Assembly (NCBI GenBank): GCA_963677085.2
Contig: CAXXFH010000004.1
Location: 1,488,001 to 1,552,000 of the forward strand
Length of the DNA: 64,000 nucleotides
Reading direction: 5' to 3'
Source: G963677085 sp963677085
Lineage (GTDB): Bacteria > Planctomycetota > Planctomycetia > Pirellulales > Thermoguttaceae
Shown piece after piece: positions 45,913-55,398 of the stretch. Numbering within the stretch: the stretch's first letter is position 1; the number at the start of each line of letters is the position of its first letter. The translations under genes and the position numbers were made by a program. The notes beneath the pieces were generated by a model. It searched no databases and was not told the origin of the DNA. It saw only the letters and a list, made by a program, of their open reading frames with translations.

Positions 45913-46258
45913 CGGGTTCTCCTCAACGGCCAACTCCCTGCCGGTTGGAGCCCCATGGCAACTGCCCTCGCGCCATCGATCCGCGCCATCGCTGCTGCCC
46001 CAACCGTCATGGTTCGCGTCGATCACCTCTCTCACATGCTATACCTGACAGATCGCGGGGCAATCCGGCACGGAAGAACTAGGCGGCTAGCCTCCGGAAG
46101 GCTAATCATCGGGCCGGAAAATCAGATGCCCCGAACGTCGCCCCTCTCTACCACATCCTACCCCCACGACGGTGGCTAGGATAAAATGTAAAATGCGAGT
46201 AGACATGCCGCACGAATTACAACTGCCCCAAGCCAAGGAATTGGCGAGAAGCTGGACC

Positions 46259-46810
46259 ATGAAGTCACTGAAAGCTTATTTATTGATCGCCTCACGCCAG
46301 CTCATGGACCCGAATTTCCGCAAGTCGGTCGTGCTGTTGATTCAACACACCGACGAGGGCGCTCTGGGCGTGGTGCTCAACCGGCCTACCAGCAAGACCG
46401 TGGATGAAGTCTGGAAAGAGTTGGGCGACTCGCCCTGCCTGAGCCACCAACCGGTCTGCTTAGGTGGTCCTGTGGCAGGCCCCTTGATCGCGTTACACAC
46501 AAACCAGTTCTTCGCCGAATTGGAAGTCCTGCCGGGTCTCTTTTTCGCTGCCTCGAAAAAAAATCTCGACGACCTGGTTCTGCACGACGACGATCCGTTG
46601 CGAGTTTTCATCGGCCACGCCGGCTGGGGTCCCGGACAGCTGGAGAATGAAATTGAAGCGGGCGCCTGGCTCCTTGCACCCGCCACCTCGGAAGACATCT
46701 TCTACGACGGCACGGATCTCTGGGAACAAGCCACGCAACGTGCCGGCCGCTTGACGCTGGTGTCGATGCTCGGCATCAAACATGTGCCTGACGATCCTTC
46801 GATGAACTAA
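46259..46810 (+). CDS. yqgE: YqgE/AlgH family protein
   Basis: 183 residues, matching the usual ~187. MKSLKAYLLIASRQLMDPNF and RKSVVLLIQHTDEGALGVVL are the conserved opening, then NRPTSK, CLGGPVAGPLIALHTN and the end FIGHAGWGPGQLENEIEAGA followed by WLLAPATSEDIFYDG. It is a compact cytosolic alpha/beta protein of unknown biochemical role. ATG 46259 gives the family start; upstream in-frame ATGs at 46205 and 46172 would add residues without family counterpart. It stands alone between unrelated genes. Confidence 0.9.
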   Translation: MKSLKAYLLIASRQLMDPNFRKSVVLLIQHTDEGALGVVLNRPTSKTVDEVWKELGDSPCLSHQPVCLGGPVAGPLIALHTNQFFAELEVLPGLFFAASKKNLDDLVLHDDDPLRVFIGHAGWGPGQLENEIEAGAWLLAPATSEDIFYDGTDLWEQATQRAGRLTLVSMLGIKHVPDDPSMN

Positions 46811-46914
46811 TCGTCGGACAGGACATCTATCAAGACACCGAACGGAGACACTTCGATGCGACTTTCCTAAGACCGAATCAAACAAGGCATTCTCCACGGC
46901 GACCGAGACGTCCG

Positions 46915-47664
46915 CTACGCGACCTTGTCCCACCCGGTACGATTAATCTCGTCGAGTGCCGCGAGGTTGAACCGCGTGATGAATTCGGCAAGGCGACGGG
47001 TACCAAGGTCTGCCAAAACGTCGCCTTCTTCGAGCAACGAGGCGAAGGTCCGCAGCATTTCCGACTGTTCGGCCTGCATCAACACGAGCCATGTCACCAG
47101 ACAACGATCCTCGCGTGGCGTTTCTGCCGGTAGAAGATCCGTCAGGATCGAATCGAGCAGTTCGAAGCGGGTACGCACATAGGACTCGATCGCGCCGGCA
47201 CAAGCCTTCGTTGGCATGGCCATCTCGCGGGCCATCAAGCGGACATGCCACGGTGGTCGCGTGCCGTGCGGGCTGCACTCCAACATCAACCACCTGAGGA
47301 TGTCGCTCAACTTGTGCTGCGACGACGTTTCGGGCTGCCAATCAAAACTCGGCTCCGCCTGGCCAAACTGGAAAACATGCTCGATCACTTCCCAATACAA
47401 CTGTTCCTTGCCGCCGAAGTAGTAATTCACAGCGGCATGATTGGTCCGGGCATGTTCACAAATTCCGCGTACCGTCGCGTCCCGAAACCCCCGATCGGCG
47501 AAGATCTCGCCGGCAGCCTCCAGCAGGCGGTGCCGCGTGCCGTTGGGGTCGGGTTTGAGTGCCTTGGCCGACGATGATTCGAACGAAGCGTCCTCCAACG
47601 GTGCCTCGCGAAAACGCCCGGCAGAATCCGATTGCACCTCGATGTCGTCGCGTCGTGCATTCAT
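46915..47664 (-). CDS. TetR-family regulator, CerR-like
   Basis: 249 residues. After an unusual ~40-residue polar N-terminal tail, the HTH domain runs TRHRLLEAAGEIFADRGFRD, ATVRGICEHARTNHAAVNYY and FGGKEQLYWEVI. The ligand domain (LARLMAREMAMPTKA-like section, FELLDSILTDLLP) resembles the CerR/DUF1956-type C-terminal fold. It lies just downstream of the RND gene on the same strand. The start ATG at 47664 is preferred over the open frame to 47751, which would be in a palindrome-rich stretch. It could regulate the RND operon or an unlinked target; the operon has its own TetR at the front. Confidence 0.82.
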   Translation of the reverse strand: MNARRDDIEVQSDSAGRFREAPLEDASFESSSAKALKPDPNGTRHRLLEAAGEIFADRGFRDATVRGICEHARTNHAAVNYYFGGKEQLYWEVIEHVFQFGQAEPSFDWQPETSSQHKLSDILRWLMLECSPHGTRPPWHVRLMAREMAMPTKACAGAIESYVRTRFELLDSILTDLLPAETPREDRCLVTWLVLMQAEQSEMLRTFASLLEEGDVLADLGTRRLAEFITRFNLAALDEINRTGWDKVA

Positions 47665-47789
47665 GTCGAATCTGTCGTTAGAGCGCGTTTTACAATTGTG
47701 TAGCGTCTCGAATACAACGTCCTGGGTACTGAACCCACGCGTCGTGGGCATGTCCCTCGTGCTTTGTCAATCCTCAAACCAGTGGTTGT

Positions 47790-47869
47790 GGGTGCCATGC
47801 CCACGGCAACGTGGGCATGAATACGTACCACACTTCGAGCATGCCCACGTTGCCGTGGGCATGGCACCC
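47790..47869. repeat. Perfect 30-bp inverted repeat (R2 family, copies c and d)
   Basis: Arms at 47790-47819 and 47840-47869 are exact complements, with a 20-nt loop. Each arm is itself a palindrome (CATGCCCACG-GCAA-CGTGGGCATG). They carry the R2 words GGGTGCCATGCCCACG and CGTGGGCATGGCACCC. A shorter related palindrome (CCCACGCGTCGTGGG) is at 47734-47748. The hairpin lies after the RND gene and before the TetR gene and might stop or process their transcript. Confidence 0.85.
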
Positions 47870-47906
47870 CATTTTTAAGTTTGCCAAAGCACTAGCCTCT
47901 AGCCTC

Positions 47907-50900
47907 TCACCCCGCCTTCTCCGGCTTGATGCGATAGAACAAAACGTAAAACAAGGGCACAACCAACAACACCAGGATCGTGGAGCCGATCAAACCGCCG
48001 GCGACCGTGGCTGCCAGCCCCTGATAGAACGGATCCCACATCAGCGGTGCCATCCCCAACACGGTCGTGCCCGAGGCCATCGACACGGGTCGCAAACGGC
48101 TGACAGCCGCGTCGAGCACCGCCTGATAGGGTTCGATTCCTTTGGAAAGGTTCTCCTCGATCTCGTCGATCAGCACGATCGCGTTCTTGATCAACATACC
48201 GCTGAGCCCCAAGTAACCAAGGATGGCCATGAACCCGAAGGGAATCCCGGTCAACAGCAACCCGGCCGTTACCCCCACGCTAATCAGCGGAAGGCAACAG
48301 AAAATGATCAACGGCTCGCGAATTCCGTTGAACATTATCACCAGGATCAGGAACATACCGAACATGCAGATCGGAAACATCATAGCCAAGGGGCCTTTAC
48401 CCTTGCTCGACTCCTCGAATTCCCCGCCCCAATCGAGGGTGTAGCCCAGCGGCAACGGGATCGCTTCCACGAGTGGTTGCATTTCAGTGAGCATAGGCGC
48501 CGCCAGGCCAACCCGAGGATCGCACTGCGCGATGATTTCCCGCTTGCGATAACGGCGTTTTATGATCGGGTCTTCCCAGACCGAATTCTTCGTCCAGTCC
48601 GACACAATCGCGTCCAGCGGAACGGCCTTGCCATGGATCTCGCTCCAGGCGTGGACCTTTCGGGCGTCGACGTACTTATCGTGCTGATCGCCGGGCGACC
48701 GGACGATGATCGGCAGCAAGTCGTCGCCCTCGCGATAGACACCCACCCGCTGCCCGCCAAAATTCATTCGCAGCACCGTGGCCAAGTCGTTGCGAGTCAG
48801 CCCGGTGCGCCGGGCGACCGGCTCGGTGAACTCGGGCCGAAGAACACAGACGCGATTGCGCCAGTTGTCCCGCACGTTGATCGTATCGAATCGCCGCATG
48901 ATGTCCTTGGCCTTATCGGCCAAATCGCGCAAGACGGCTTCGTCCGGGCCACGGAATCGGGCTTCGATCTCGGCGTCGTAGGAGGGACCATTCTTAAAGG
49001 GTTGGATACGCCACTCGGCATCCGCGAAGTTCTCGGCAATGAAGGCATCGATCTTCGCGATTGCCGCGGCGCGATCCTTAAAATCCTTAACCGTCACCAG
49101 AAGTTGGCCGTAGCTGGGGTTGGGATCCTGCGGGGCGTAGGAAAGCAGGAAACGCAGGCTGCCTTGTCCGATGAAAGTGGCCGTGTTGGCAATTGCTGGA
49201 TCTTTGCGGACGAAGTCATCGATTTTTTCCAGACTCTCCAACGTCTTGGTGATGTGTACGCCTTCGGGACGCCAGATATCCACCGTAAACCGGGGCTGCG
49301 TGGAGCCAGCGAAAAAGAACGCCGGCACAAACTGAAACGCAATCAAGGCGGCAACGACCGAACTGGCCACCGCGGTCAGCGTGAGCGGCCAAAACCGCAA
49401 CGCGGCACAAAGGCTCCGCCGGTAGATGCGGAAAAACGGCCTGTCGTAAGGATCTTCAACGCTGGTTTTCGGAGCTTTCAGAAACCATACACAAAAAAGC
49501 GGCGTCACCGTTACCGCGGTAACCCAACTCAGCAGCAGCGAACAGGCAAGAACCCAAAACAGCGTATTGCAGAACTCGCCCACATTGCCGGGCGAAAAAC
49601 CGATGGCCGCAAACGCCAGCACGGCAATCAGCGTGGCTCCCAATAGCGGCCACCGCGTTTGGTCCACCGTGCGGACCGCCGCTTCTCGGTGATCCATCCC
49701 CTGCTGGACCTTGATGAGTACTCCCTCGACCACGACGATTGCGTTGTCGACCAACATGCCCAAGGCCAGGATCAACGCTCCCAGCGAAATCTTCTGCAGG
49801 CAGATGTCGGTGATCCACATGTAGACAAATGTCGCCAGAATCGTGAGGATGAGCACGCCGCCGATCAACAACCCGCTTCGCACCCCCATGAAAAGAAGCA
49901 GCAGTACGATGACGATGACCACCGATTCCACCAGGTTAAGCACGAAGCCGTTAACCGCCTCGTCGACGGTTCCGCCCTGGTCGTAGATGATGTCGACATT
50001 CATGCCGGGCGGCCGGCTGGGCTCCAACTCCTTCAGCCGCGTTTTCACCGCGTTGGCCATGGTCACCGCATTGCCGCCGAAAACGGTGGAAATCCCCAGG
50101 CCGACCGACCGATGGCCGTTGAATCGCATCAATTGCCGCGGCGGGTCCAGATAGCCGCGACGGATTTCGGCGATGTCGCGCAGCCGAATCGAACGGCCGG
50201 TAATCGGCGAGGCGATCAACAGGTCGCCGATCCGCTGCTCGGAGCTAAACTCACCGGTCGGTTCGATGCGGAGGTAATCGTCGCCCACCAATACATTGCC
50301 CGACGGCTGCACGATATTCTGCGACTGCACCACCCCCACGATCATCTGCGGCGAGATACCCAACTCGGCCATCCGCGGTTGGGAAACCTCGATGTAGATC
50401 ACTTCCGGTTGAATGCCCCAGAAGCCGATCTTGGCGACGTCCTGGCAAAGCAGCAGTTCTTTCTTGAGGTCCTCGGCATACTCCTTGAGTTCCTCATAGG
50501 AATACTCGTCGCCCGTTATGGCGTAGTACAAGCCGTAGACGTCGCTGAAGTCGTCGTTGACGACCGAAGGGCCGGCACCCGGCGGCAACTGGTTTTGAAC
50601 GTCGTTCACCTTGCGGCGCAACTTATCCCAGACCTGCTGCAACGCTGCCCCACGGTATTTGGGCTTCATTTCGGCGTGGATCACCGAAAGCCCGTCGCGA
50701 GAAGTCGATTCGATCTCCAACAATTCGCCCAGAGACTGAATCGCTTCCTCGATGGTATCGGTCACCTCCTGCTCGACCTCTTCGGCCGAGGCCCCGGGAT
50801 ACGCAGTCGAGACGACCGCCGTCTTGATCACGAAGTCGGGGTTTTCCAACCTTCCCAAACGAAAATAACACATCACGCCAGCAACGGCGACCACGACGGT

Positions 50901-50951
50901 GAGAATCACCGTCGTGGCTTTGTTCTTCAGAGCGAGTTCAGCAGGGTTCAC
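47907..50951 (-). CDS. RND efflux transporter, permease subunit
   Basis: 1014 residues, the full length of an HAE1-like RND permease with 12 membrane segments and two periplasmic pore domains. In TM4 the motif is ALGMLVDNAIVVVEG: the second of the two aspartates present in AcrB-type proteins is an Asn here, so proton relay may use one Asp. Others are AYPGASAEEVEQEVTDTIEE in the first pore domain and the C-terminal SGMLIKNAIVLIDEIEENL. The start is a GTG at 50951, 9 bp after the stop of the adaptor gene, so translation is likely coupled. It exports drugs, solvents or metabolites through an adaptor and TolC-type pore. Confidence 0.93.
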   Translation of the reverse strand: MNPAELALKNKATTVILTVVVAVAGVMCYFRLGRLENPDFVIKTAVVSTAYPGASAEEVEQEVTDTIEEAIQSLGELLEIESTSRDGLSVIHAEMKPKYRGAALQQVWDKLRRKVNDVQNQLPPGAGPSVVNDDFSDVYGLYYAITGDEYSYEELKEYAEDLKKELLLCQDVAKIGFWGIQPEVIYIEVSQPRMAELGISPQMIVGVVQSQNIVQPSGNVLVGDDYLRIEPTGEFSSEQRIGDLLIASPITGRSIRLRDIAEIRRGYLDPPRQLMRFNGHRSVGLGISTVFGGNAVTMANAVKTRLKELEPSRPPGMNVDIIYDQGGTVDEAVNGFVLNLVESVVIVIVLLLLFMGVRSGLLIGGVLILTILATFVYMWITDICLQKISLGALILALGMLVDNAIVVVEGVLIKVQQGMDHREAAVRTVDQTRWPLLGATLIAVLAFAAIGFSPGNVGEFCNTLFWVLACSLLLSWVTAVTVTPLFCVWFLKAPKTSVEDPYDRPFFRIYRRSLCAALRFWPLTLTAVASSVVAALIAFQFVPAFFFAGSTQPRFTVDIWRPEGVHITKTLESLEKIDDFVRKDPAIANTATFIGQGSLRFLLSYAPQDPNPSYGQLLVTVKDFKDRAAAIAKIDAFIAENFADAEWRIQPFKNGPSYDAEIEARFRGPDEAVLRDLADKAKDIMRRFDTINVRDNWRNRVCVLRPEFTEPVARRTGLTRNDLATVLRMNFGGQRVGVYREGDDLLPIIVRSPGDQHDKYVDARKVHAWSEIHGKAVPLDAIVSDWTKNSVWEDPIIKRRYRKREIIAQCDPRVGLAAPMLTEMQPLVEAIPLPLGYTLDWGGEFEESSKGKGPLAMMFPICMFGMFLILVIMFNGIREPLIIFCCLPLISVGVTAGLLLTGIPFGFMAILGYLGLSGMLIKNAIVLIDEIEENLSKGIEPYQAVLDAAVSRLRPVSMASGTTVLGMAPLMWDPFYQGLAATVAGGLIGSTILVLLVVPLFYVLFYRIKPEKAG

Positions 50952-50960
50952 AGGCGGGTC

Positions 50961-52373
50961 CTAGTTCACGCGGTCCGAGGGGGCAACTTGTGTCAAACGT
51001 TCCTTCTGGCCAAGCGACGCGTCGTTCGACACAACAACCTTTGCGCCGTCGTACAAATAGGCGGCCCCCGCAGTCACCACGGGCTCGCCCTCGGCAACCC
51101 CCTTGACTTCGTAGTTGTTCGATTCCGAAAGACTTCCCACAACCACCGGCCGTCGCTCGACGGCACCGTTACCGGAAACCACCCAAACGAATCGTCCCCC
51201 GTTCTGATCGCTTTGCACGGCCGCCGCAGGAACTGTCGGCTTGTGGCCGTTGATGGCTTGGCTGGTACGCGATTGCACACTTACGTCGGCAATCATTCCC
51301 GGCAGAATGTTCACGTCCTTCGGAGCCTGCATCACAAACGTCACCGTGTAGGTTCGTGTCGAGGGATCGGCTTCGGTGTCGACCTCTTTGAACTTCGCTT
51401 CAAACTGCCGATCCTCGATCGACACGAACCGTACAGCCACATTGAACGGCTTATCGAGAGCGCGATACAGAATTTCTTTTTCCGGCAGATCGACGTCAAT
51501 CTCAATGGTCGAGACGTCGTGCATCGCCAACACGTTTTGCCCTGGACTTACCTGTTCATAGTTCTCTGCCAACTGCTTGGTAATCAGACCGTCGAAAGGA
51601 GCACGCAACGAAGTGTCTTCCAAACGGTCTTGAGCGATCTTCAAACTGGTCTGAAGACCTCGGATCTCGGCCTCCATGGCTTGGATGTCTTCGGCCCGAG
51701 CGCCGGTCTTCGCCTTCTGCAATTCCTGCTCAAGCGCCCGGATGTCGGCCAAGATGGCCAGCAAATCGCTCTCCGAGTTGTCGTATTGCTGCCGCGAAAC
51801 GGCGTTGCTCTCAATCATCCGCTTGTTGCGGTCAAAAACTCCCTGTAGAAACTGGCGTCGAGCCTCGGCGGCATCCAGCTTGGCATCGAGCACCATGAGG
51901 TCTTCTTTACGGGCACCCCGTTTCATCACCAGCAGCTTGGCGTTGGCCGAATCGAGAGCGGCCTGAGCAGCCTTCACGGCGCTTTCAAAGTCGCGCGGGT
52001 CGATTCGCATCAGCACATCGCCGCGTTTGACCTTATCACCCGGCTTGATATTCACTTCGACCAGCGGCCCACCCACACGAAAGGCCAGACTGGCAACCTG
52101 CGCGGCCTTGGCTGTGCCCGGATACGTTGCCAGCGCGCCGACAGGCCCACTGGTCACGCGGGTGACTTGAACACGCCGTACAGGTTCTTGTGTCGTCGTC
52201 TGGGCAGCTTGACTAGATTTCGCCGTACGTTGCTCCTCGGCTGGCGCCAACGACCGCGAAGAAACCGATACTTGAAAAATCCCCGCTGCCAGCGCGATAA
52301 CCCCCACGGCTATCGCGCCGAGGAGCCAACGCTGCTTCGGCGACGAAGTCGCTTGGGCTTTGAGCCATCCCAT
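50961..52373 (-). CDS. RND efflux periplasmic adaptor (HlyD/AcrA family)
   Basis: 470 residues. A membrane anchor (LLGAIAVGVIALAAGIF) is followed by a barrel-sandwich (lipoyl-like) region (LAFRVGGPLVEVNIKPGDKV), a long helical hairpin (about 130-265; EARRQFLQGVFDRNKRMIES), then the lipoyl return DTSLRAPFDGLITKQLAENY and a beta-barrel domain. It joins the permease to the outer-membrane pore. ATG 52373 with AAGGAGAAGGTT directly before it is the start; the in-frame extension to 52424 is unlikely. It lies second in the TetR-adaptor-permease operon. Confidence 0.92.
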   Translation of the reverse strand: MGWLKAQATSSPKQRWLLGAIAVGVIALAAGIFQVSVSSRSLAPAEEQRTAKSSQAAQTTTQEPVRRVQVTRVTSGPVGALATYPGTAKAAQVASLAFRVGGPLVEVNIKPGDKVKRGDVLMRIDPRDFESAVKAAQAALDSANAKLLVMKRGARKEDLMVLDAKLDAAEARRQFLQGVFDRNKRMIESNAVSRQQYDNSESDLLAILADIRALEQELQKAKTGARAEDIQAMEAEIRGLQTSLKIAQDRLEDTSLRAPFDGLITKQLAENYEQVSPGQNVLAMHDVSTIEIDVDLPEKEILYRALDKPFNVAVRFVSIEDRQFEAKFKEVDTEADPSTRTYTVTFVMQAPKDVNILPGMIADVSVQSRTSQAINGHKPTVPAAAVQSDQNGGRFVWVVSGNGAVERRPVVVGSLSESNNYEVKGVAEGEPVVTAGAAYLYDGAKVVVSNDASLGQKERLTQVAPSDRVN

Positions 52374-52442
52374 AACCTTCTCCTTCAAAACACGAATGGA
52401 TGGTCCGACTTGTGTTTTCCACACCGTAGGGTCTCCACGGCG

Positions 52443-53051
52443 TTATTGATATTTCGCGGTTGCCTGGCCTACGCCGTGGAGGAAGAACTCCATCGCGAAC
52501 TCCAGCATTTCGTCGACAAGAAAGGGCTCGTCTGAAGCTACTTGCCTCTCGCACGCTTCGCACACGGCGCCAAACAACATCGTCGCGCATCGCTGACTAT
52601 CAACTGGTCGAAAGACGCGCTCCTCGATTCCCTGTTCAATTACCGTGCGCAAGCTCCGAATTCCATCGTCCTGGCTTGTCCCACCCTCACGCTTCAACAG
52701 CACGTGTACGGCGTATTCATTAAAGAGAAAGTGAAACAGCCCACGATGTTCGCTGATATATTGAAACCACGTCCGAAAAATCGCTCGCAATTTGTCGATG
52801 GCCGATCGATCCGCCTCCAGAATGGCATCAACGCGCTCGCGCAACGGTTCGATCGTCTTGTCGTGAACGAATTGCAGAAGCTCGACCTTGTTGGGGAAGT
52901 AGTTGTACAAGCTTCCCTTGGCCACGCCGGCCTCGTCGGCCACGCGGTCCATTGTCATGGCCTCGAACCCATGCTCGACCAAAACCGCCACGGCCGCTTC
53001 ATAGATGCCGTTTCGCATCAGGTCTTTACGCTGCTGCATGAGCCGGGACAT
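52443..53051 (-). CDS. TetR-family repressor of the RND operon
   Basis: 202 residues. HTH: MRNGIYEAAVAVLVEHGFEA, MTMDRVADEAGVAKGSLYNY, FPNKVELLQFV. The C-terminal ligand part has FLFNEYAVHVLLKREGG and QRCATMLFGAVCEACERQVA. ATG 53051 preceded by GGAGG five bases before is preferred to the GTG at 53069. It is the first gene of the operon, 70 bp before the adaptor gene, behind a strong promoter overlapped by a palindrome, so it very likely represses its own operon and is released by an efflux substrate. Confidence 0.9.
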   Translation of the reverse strand: MSRLMQQRKDLMRNGIYEAAVAVLVEHGFEAMTMDRVADEAGVAKGSLYNYFPNKVELLQFVHDKTIEPLRERVDAILEADRSAIDKLRAIFRTWFQYISEHRGLFHFLFNEYAVHVLLKREGGTSQDDGIRSLRTVIEQGIEERVFRPVDSQRCATMLFGAVCEACERQVASDEPFLVDEMLEFAMEFFLHGVGQATAKYQ

Positions 53052-53117
53052 CACTGCCTCCAAGTTCACGATCGATGGATCGGCTGCTGCCGAGATCCGG
53101 CGGGTGCGACGACCGCA

Positions 53118-53186
53118 CGAATGACCGCCTGGTCAGTAATTGACTGTCCTGTATAGTCAGTATATGACTTGTCGGTCATTCGTCAA
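53118..53186 (-). promoter_or_regulatory. Promoter and operator of the TetR-RND operon
   Basis: On the minus strand: TTGACG (53186-53181), 16 bp, TATACT (53164-53159), then the tetR gene about 108 bp on. A perfect 10-bp inverted repeat CGAATGACCG/CGGTCATTCG (53118-53127 and 53173-53182) brackets it, with further TGAC/GTCA half-sites between (for example TGACCGCCTGGTCA at 53122-53135). The right arm sits on the spacer and -35, ideal for repression by TetR. Confidence 0.75.
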
Positions 53187-53574
53187 GGGTAATTCCCCGA
53201 AATCTCACCGGGATCGGTGCGTCGGGCACAATCCCCCCCACTGCCCCACCCGATTTATGGCAACACCCTTCTGGGGAACCACGCCACACGTTCGGCCTGT
53301 ACCCGTCGTTACATCCCTCACAACCGTTGCGATACAACCAACCGGACCCACAATCGACAGCCCGAAAACGACGTTCAAAACGCAGGAAAACCACAATCAC
53401 AAGTTGCTTGCCTTAAATAACTTACAACGAAACAACTCCACTGAATACCGTAGCCCGAAAAGGCAATGTTCGTTTCTAACGGCGATCAGATGCAGAGGTA
53501 TTGCGGGTCTTCCCGACAAATCTAAGGGCAACGAAATTGCCTTTCGAATGAGTCGATCCTTTCAGGGGGGTTAG
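53187..53574. other. Leader/upstream region of the TolC-like gene
   Basis: 388 bp between the divergent operator and the plus-strand outer-membrane gene, with no coding frame of note. A plus-strand promoter TTGACT(53140)-17 bp-TATGAC(53163) inside the operator could serve the TolC-like gene, giving joint control. The gene's own ribosome site, GGGGGG, is just before ATG 53575. Confidence 0.45.
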
Positions 53575-55236
53575 ATGTATACTTACGATTCTGACGGTCA
53601 ACGGTGTCAACCTACGGTACCGCGGTCCACCGCCCGCCGTATCAACGGCTTCGCCTGGGCCTTGCTGGCCACTATCCTCGTCGTTTCGGCAGGCTGCACC
53701 AGCTTGTCGCAATGGGCCCATCAGCGATTCAAAGTCGGCCCCGACTACTGTCGACCGGCAGCGTCGGTCTCGGGCGCGTGGATCGACCACGACGACCCCA
53801 GCGTGATCAGCCAATCGACGGATTACCGCTATTGGTGGGCGATATTCAACGATCCCGCGCTCAATCAGCTCGAATACAACGCCGCACGACAGAACCTTTC
53901 CTTGCGGCTGGCCGGAATGCGAATCCTCGAAGCCCGAGCGATCTTGAACCAAGCGCGAGGAACCCTCTGGCCACAACAGCAGCAGGCCTACGGGGAATTC
54001 AACCGGACACAATTCAGCAAGACGACGGCCGTTGTCTATCCCTCAACGCTGTTCGACACCTGGAGCACCGGCTTCAACGCCAGTTGGGAACTCGACATCT
54101 GGGGGCGATTTCGCCGTGTCATCGAATCGGCCGAAGCCAATCTGGACGCCGAGGTCGAGGGCTACGACGATGTGCTCGTGATCCTTCAGGGCGAAGTCGC
54201 GGCAGCCTACATCCAAATGCGAACGCTCCAGGAACGACTGGAGATTGCCCGGCGAAACATCAAACTCCAACGCCACACGCTCGAACTGGCCGACGTCCGT
54301 TTCCGCAACGGGGCGGTCACCGAGTTGGATGTCGCCCAGGCGAAGGAGAACCTCAACGCCACGCTGTCGTCGATCCCCAGAACTGAGGAAGCCATTCGCA
54401 AGACACAAAACGCAATCTGTGTCCTCCTGGGCGTTCCTCCCCGCGATTTGCAGTTGGAGTTGGGTGTCGGTCCCACTCCCAGGGCCCCGGCCGAAGTCGT
54501 CGTGGGCATTCCCGCCCAATTGCTCCGACGACGCCCCGATGTCCGCAAGGCCGAACGGCTGGCTGCTGCCCAAAGCGCACAAATTGGTGTCGCCGAAGCC
54601 GAACTCTATCCGCAGTTCGCCATCACCGGCTTCATTGGCCTGGAGTCGGAAGACTTTGCCACTCTGTTCAAAGGCAATTCGTGGGCAGGCAGCATCGGCC
54701 CTGGCTTCCGCTGGAACGTCCTCAACTACGGGCGGATTCGCAACCATGTTCGAGCGGAAGAGGCCCGGTTTTATCAGGCCGTGTTGAACTACCAAAACAC
54801 CGTGCTGGCGGCCAACAAAGAGGTCGAAGACGGGCTGGTCGGCTTCCTCAAAGAGAAGCAGCGAGTCGTTTACCTGACCGAAACGGTGACGGCCGCCGAA
54901 CGTTCGGTGACGTTGGCCGACAGTCAGTATCGCGAAGGAGCGGTCGACTTCCAGCGCGTCATCGACACGCAGCGGACCCTTGTTCTTCGCCAAGACGAAC
55001 TGGCAGACAGCCACGGCAAAGTGAGCCTCAACCTGGTCGCCATCTACAAAGCCCTCGGCGGCGGCTGGGCGACACGCCTCGCGCCTAACCGCCTGCCGGT
55101 GGCGGCTCCCGGCCTGCCCGTAGTCCCCATCGAGGAGACGGAGCCCGTCGAGGGAATCTTGGTTCCCGGGGCACCAGGACTTCAACTCCCCACCCCACAA
55201 CTCCCCACCCCACCGGGCCCACCCAACAATCCGTGA
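53575..55236 (+). CDS. TolC/OprM-type outer-membrane efflux protein (lipoprotein)
   Basis: 553 residues. A lipoprotein signal (WALLATILVVSAGC, Cys at residue 41) is followed by the two repeated OEP domains. These show WWAIFNDPALNQLEYNAARQ, RILEARAILNQARGTLWPQQ, VTELDVAQAKENLNATLSSI in the first repeat, RRRPDVRKAERLAAAQSAQI and the second repeat up to AVDFQRVIDTQRTLVLRQDE. The C-terminus is Pro-rich and unusual (LPTPQLPTPPGPP). It would form the outer-membrane channel of the RND pump encoded divergently. The domain lengths are those of the NodT/OprM group. Confidence 0.92.
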   Translation: MYTYDSDGQRCQPTVPRSTARRINGFAWALLATILVVSAGCTSLSQWAHQRFKVGPDYCRPAASVSGAWIDHDDPSVISQSTDYRYWWAIFNDPALNQLEYNAARQNLSLRLAGMRILEARAILNQARGTLWPQQQQAYGEFNRTQFSKTTAVVYPSTLFDTWSTGFNASWELDIWGRFRRVIESAEANLDAEVEGYDDVLVILQGEVAAAYIQMRTLQERLEIARRNIKLQRHTLELADVRFRNGAVTELDVAQAKENLNATLSSIPRTEEAIRKTQNAICVLLGVPPRDLQLELGVGPTPRAPAEVVVGIPAQLLRRRPDVRKAERLAAAQSAQIGVAEAELYPQFAITGFIGLESEDFATLFKGNSWAGSIGPGFRWNVLNYGRIRNHVRAEEARFYQAVLNYQNTVLAANKEVEDGLVGFLKEKQRVVYLTETVTAAERSVTLADSQYREGAVDFQRVIDTQRTLVLRQDELADSHGKVSLNLVAIYKALGGGWATRLAPNRLPVAAPGLPVVPIEETEPVEGILVPGAPGLQLPTPQLPTPPGPPNNP

Positions 55237-55398
55237 ACGAACGGTGAAGGCCACGCGCCTTGAAGCTCAACTTCCGACGGTCGCTCTCCGTTGACTCAAT
55301 GAGCAAGGTTCAATGGCTTAACGTTCCACAACTCCCATCCCTCCACAACCCTCGCCCCATAGTCCCGCCTGTAGTGGCACCGAGAGGACCGTTCCGCG

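Noticed and set aside
47811..51848. Plus-strand open frames of 611 and 729 codons
   Set aside because: They mirror the RND permease and the adaptor. Composition (many H, R, Q) is that of an antisense reading of a G+C-rich gene.
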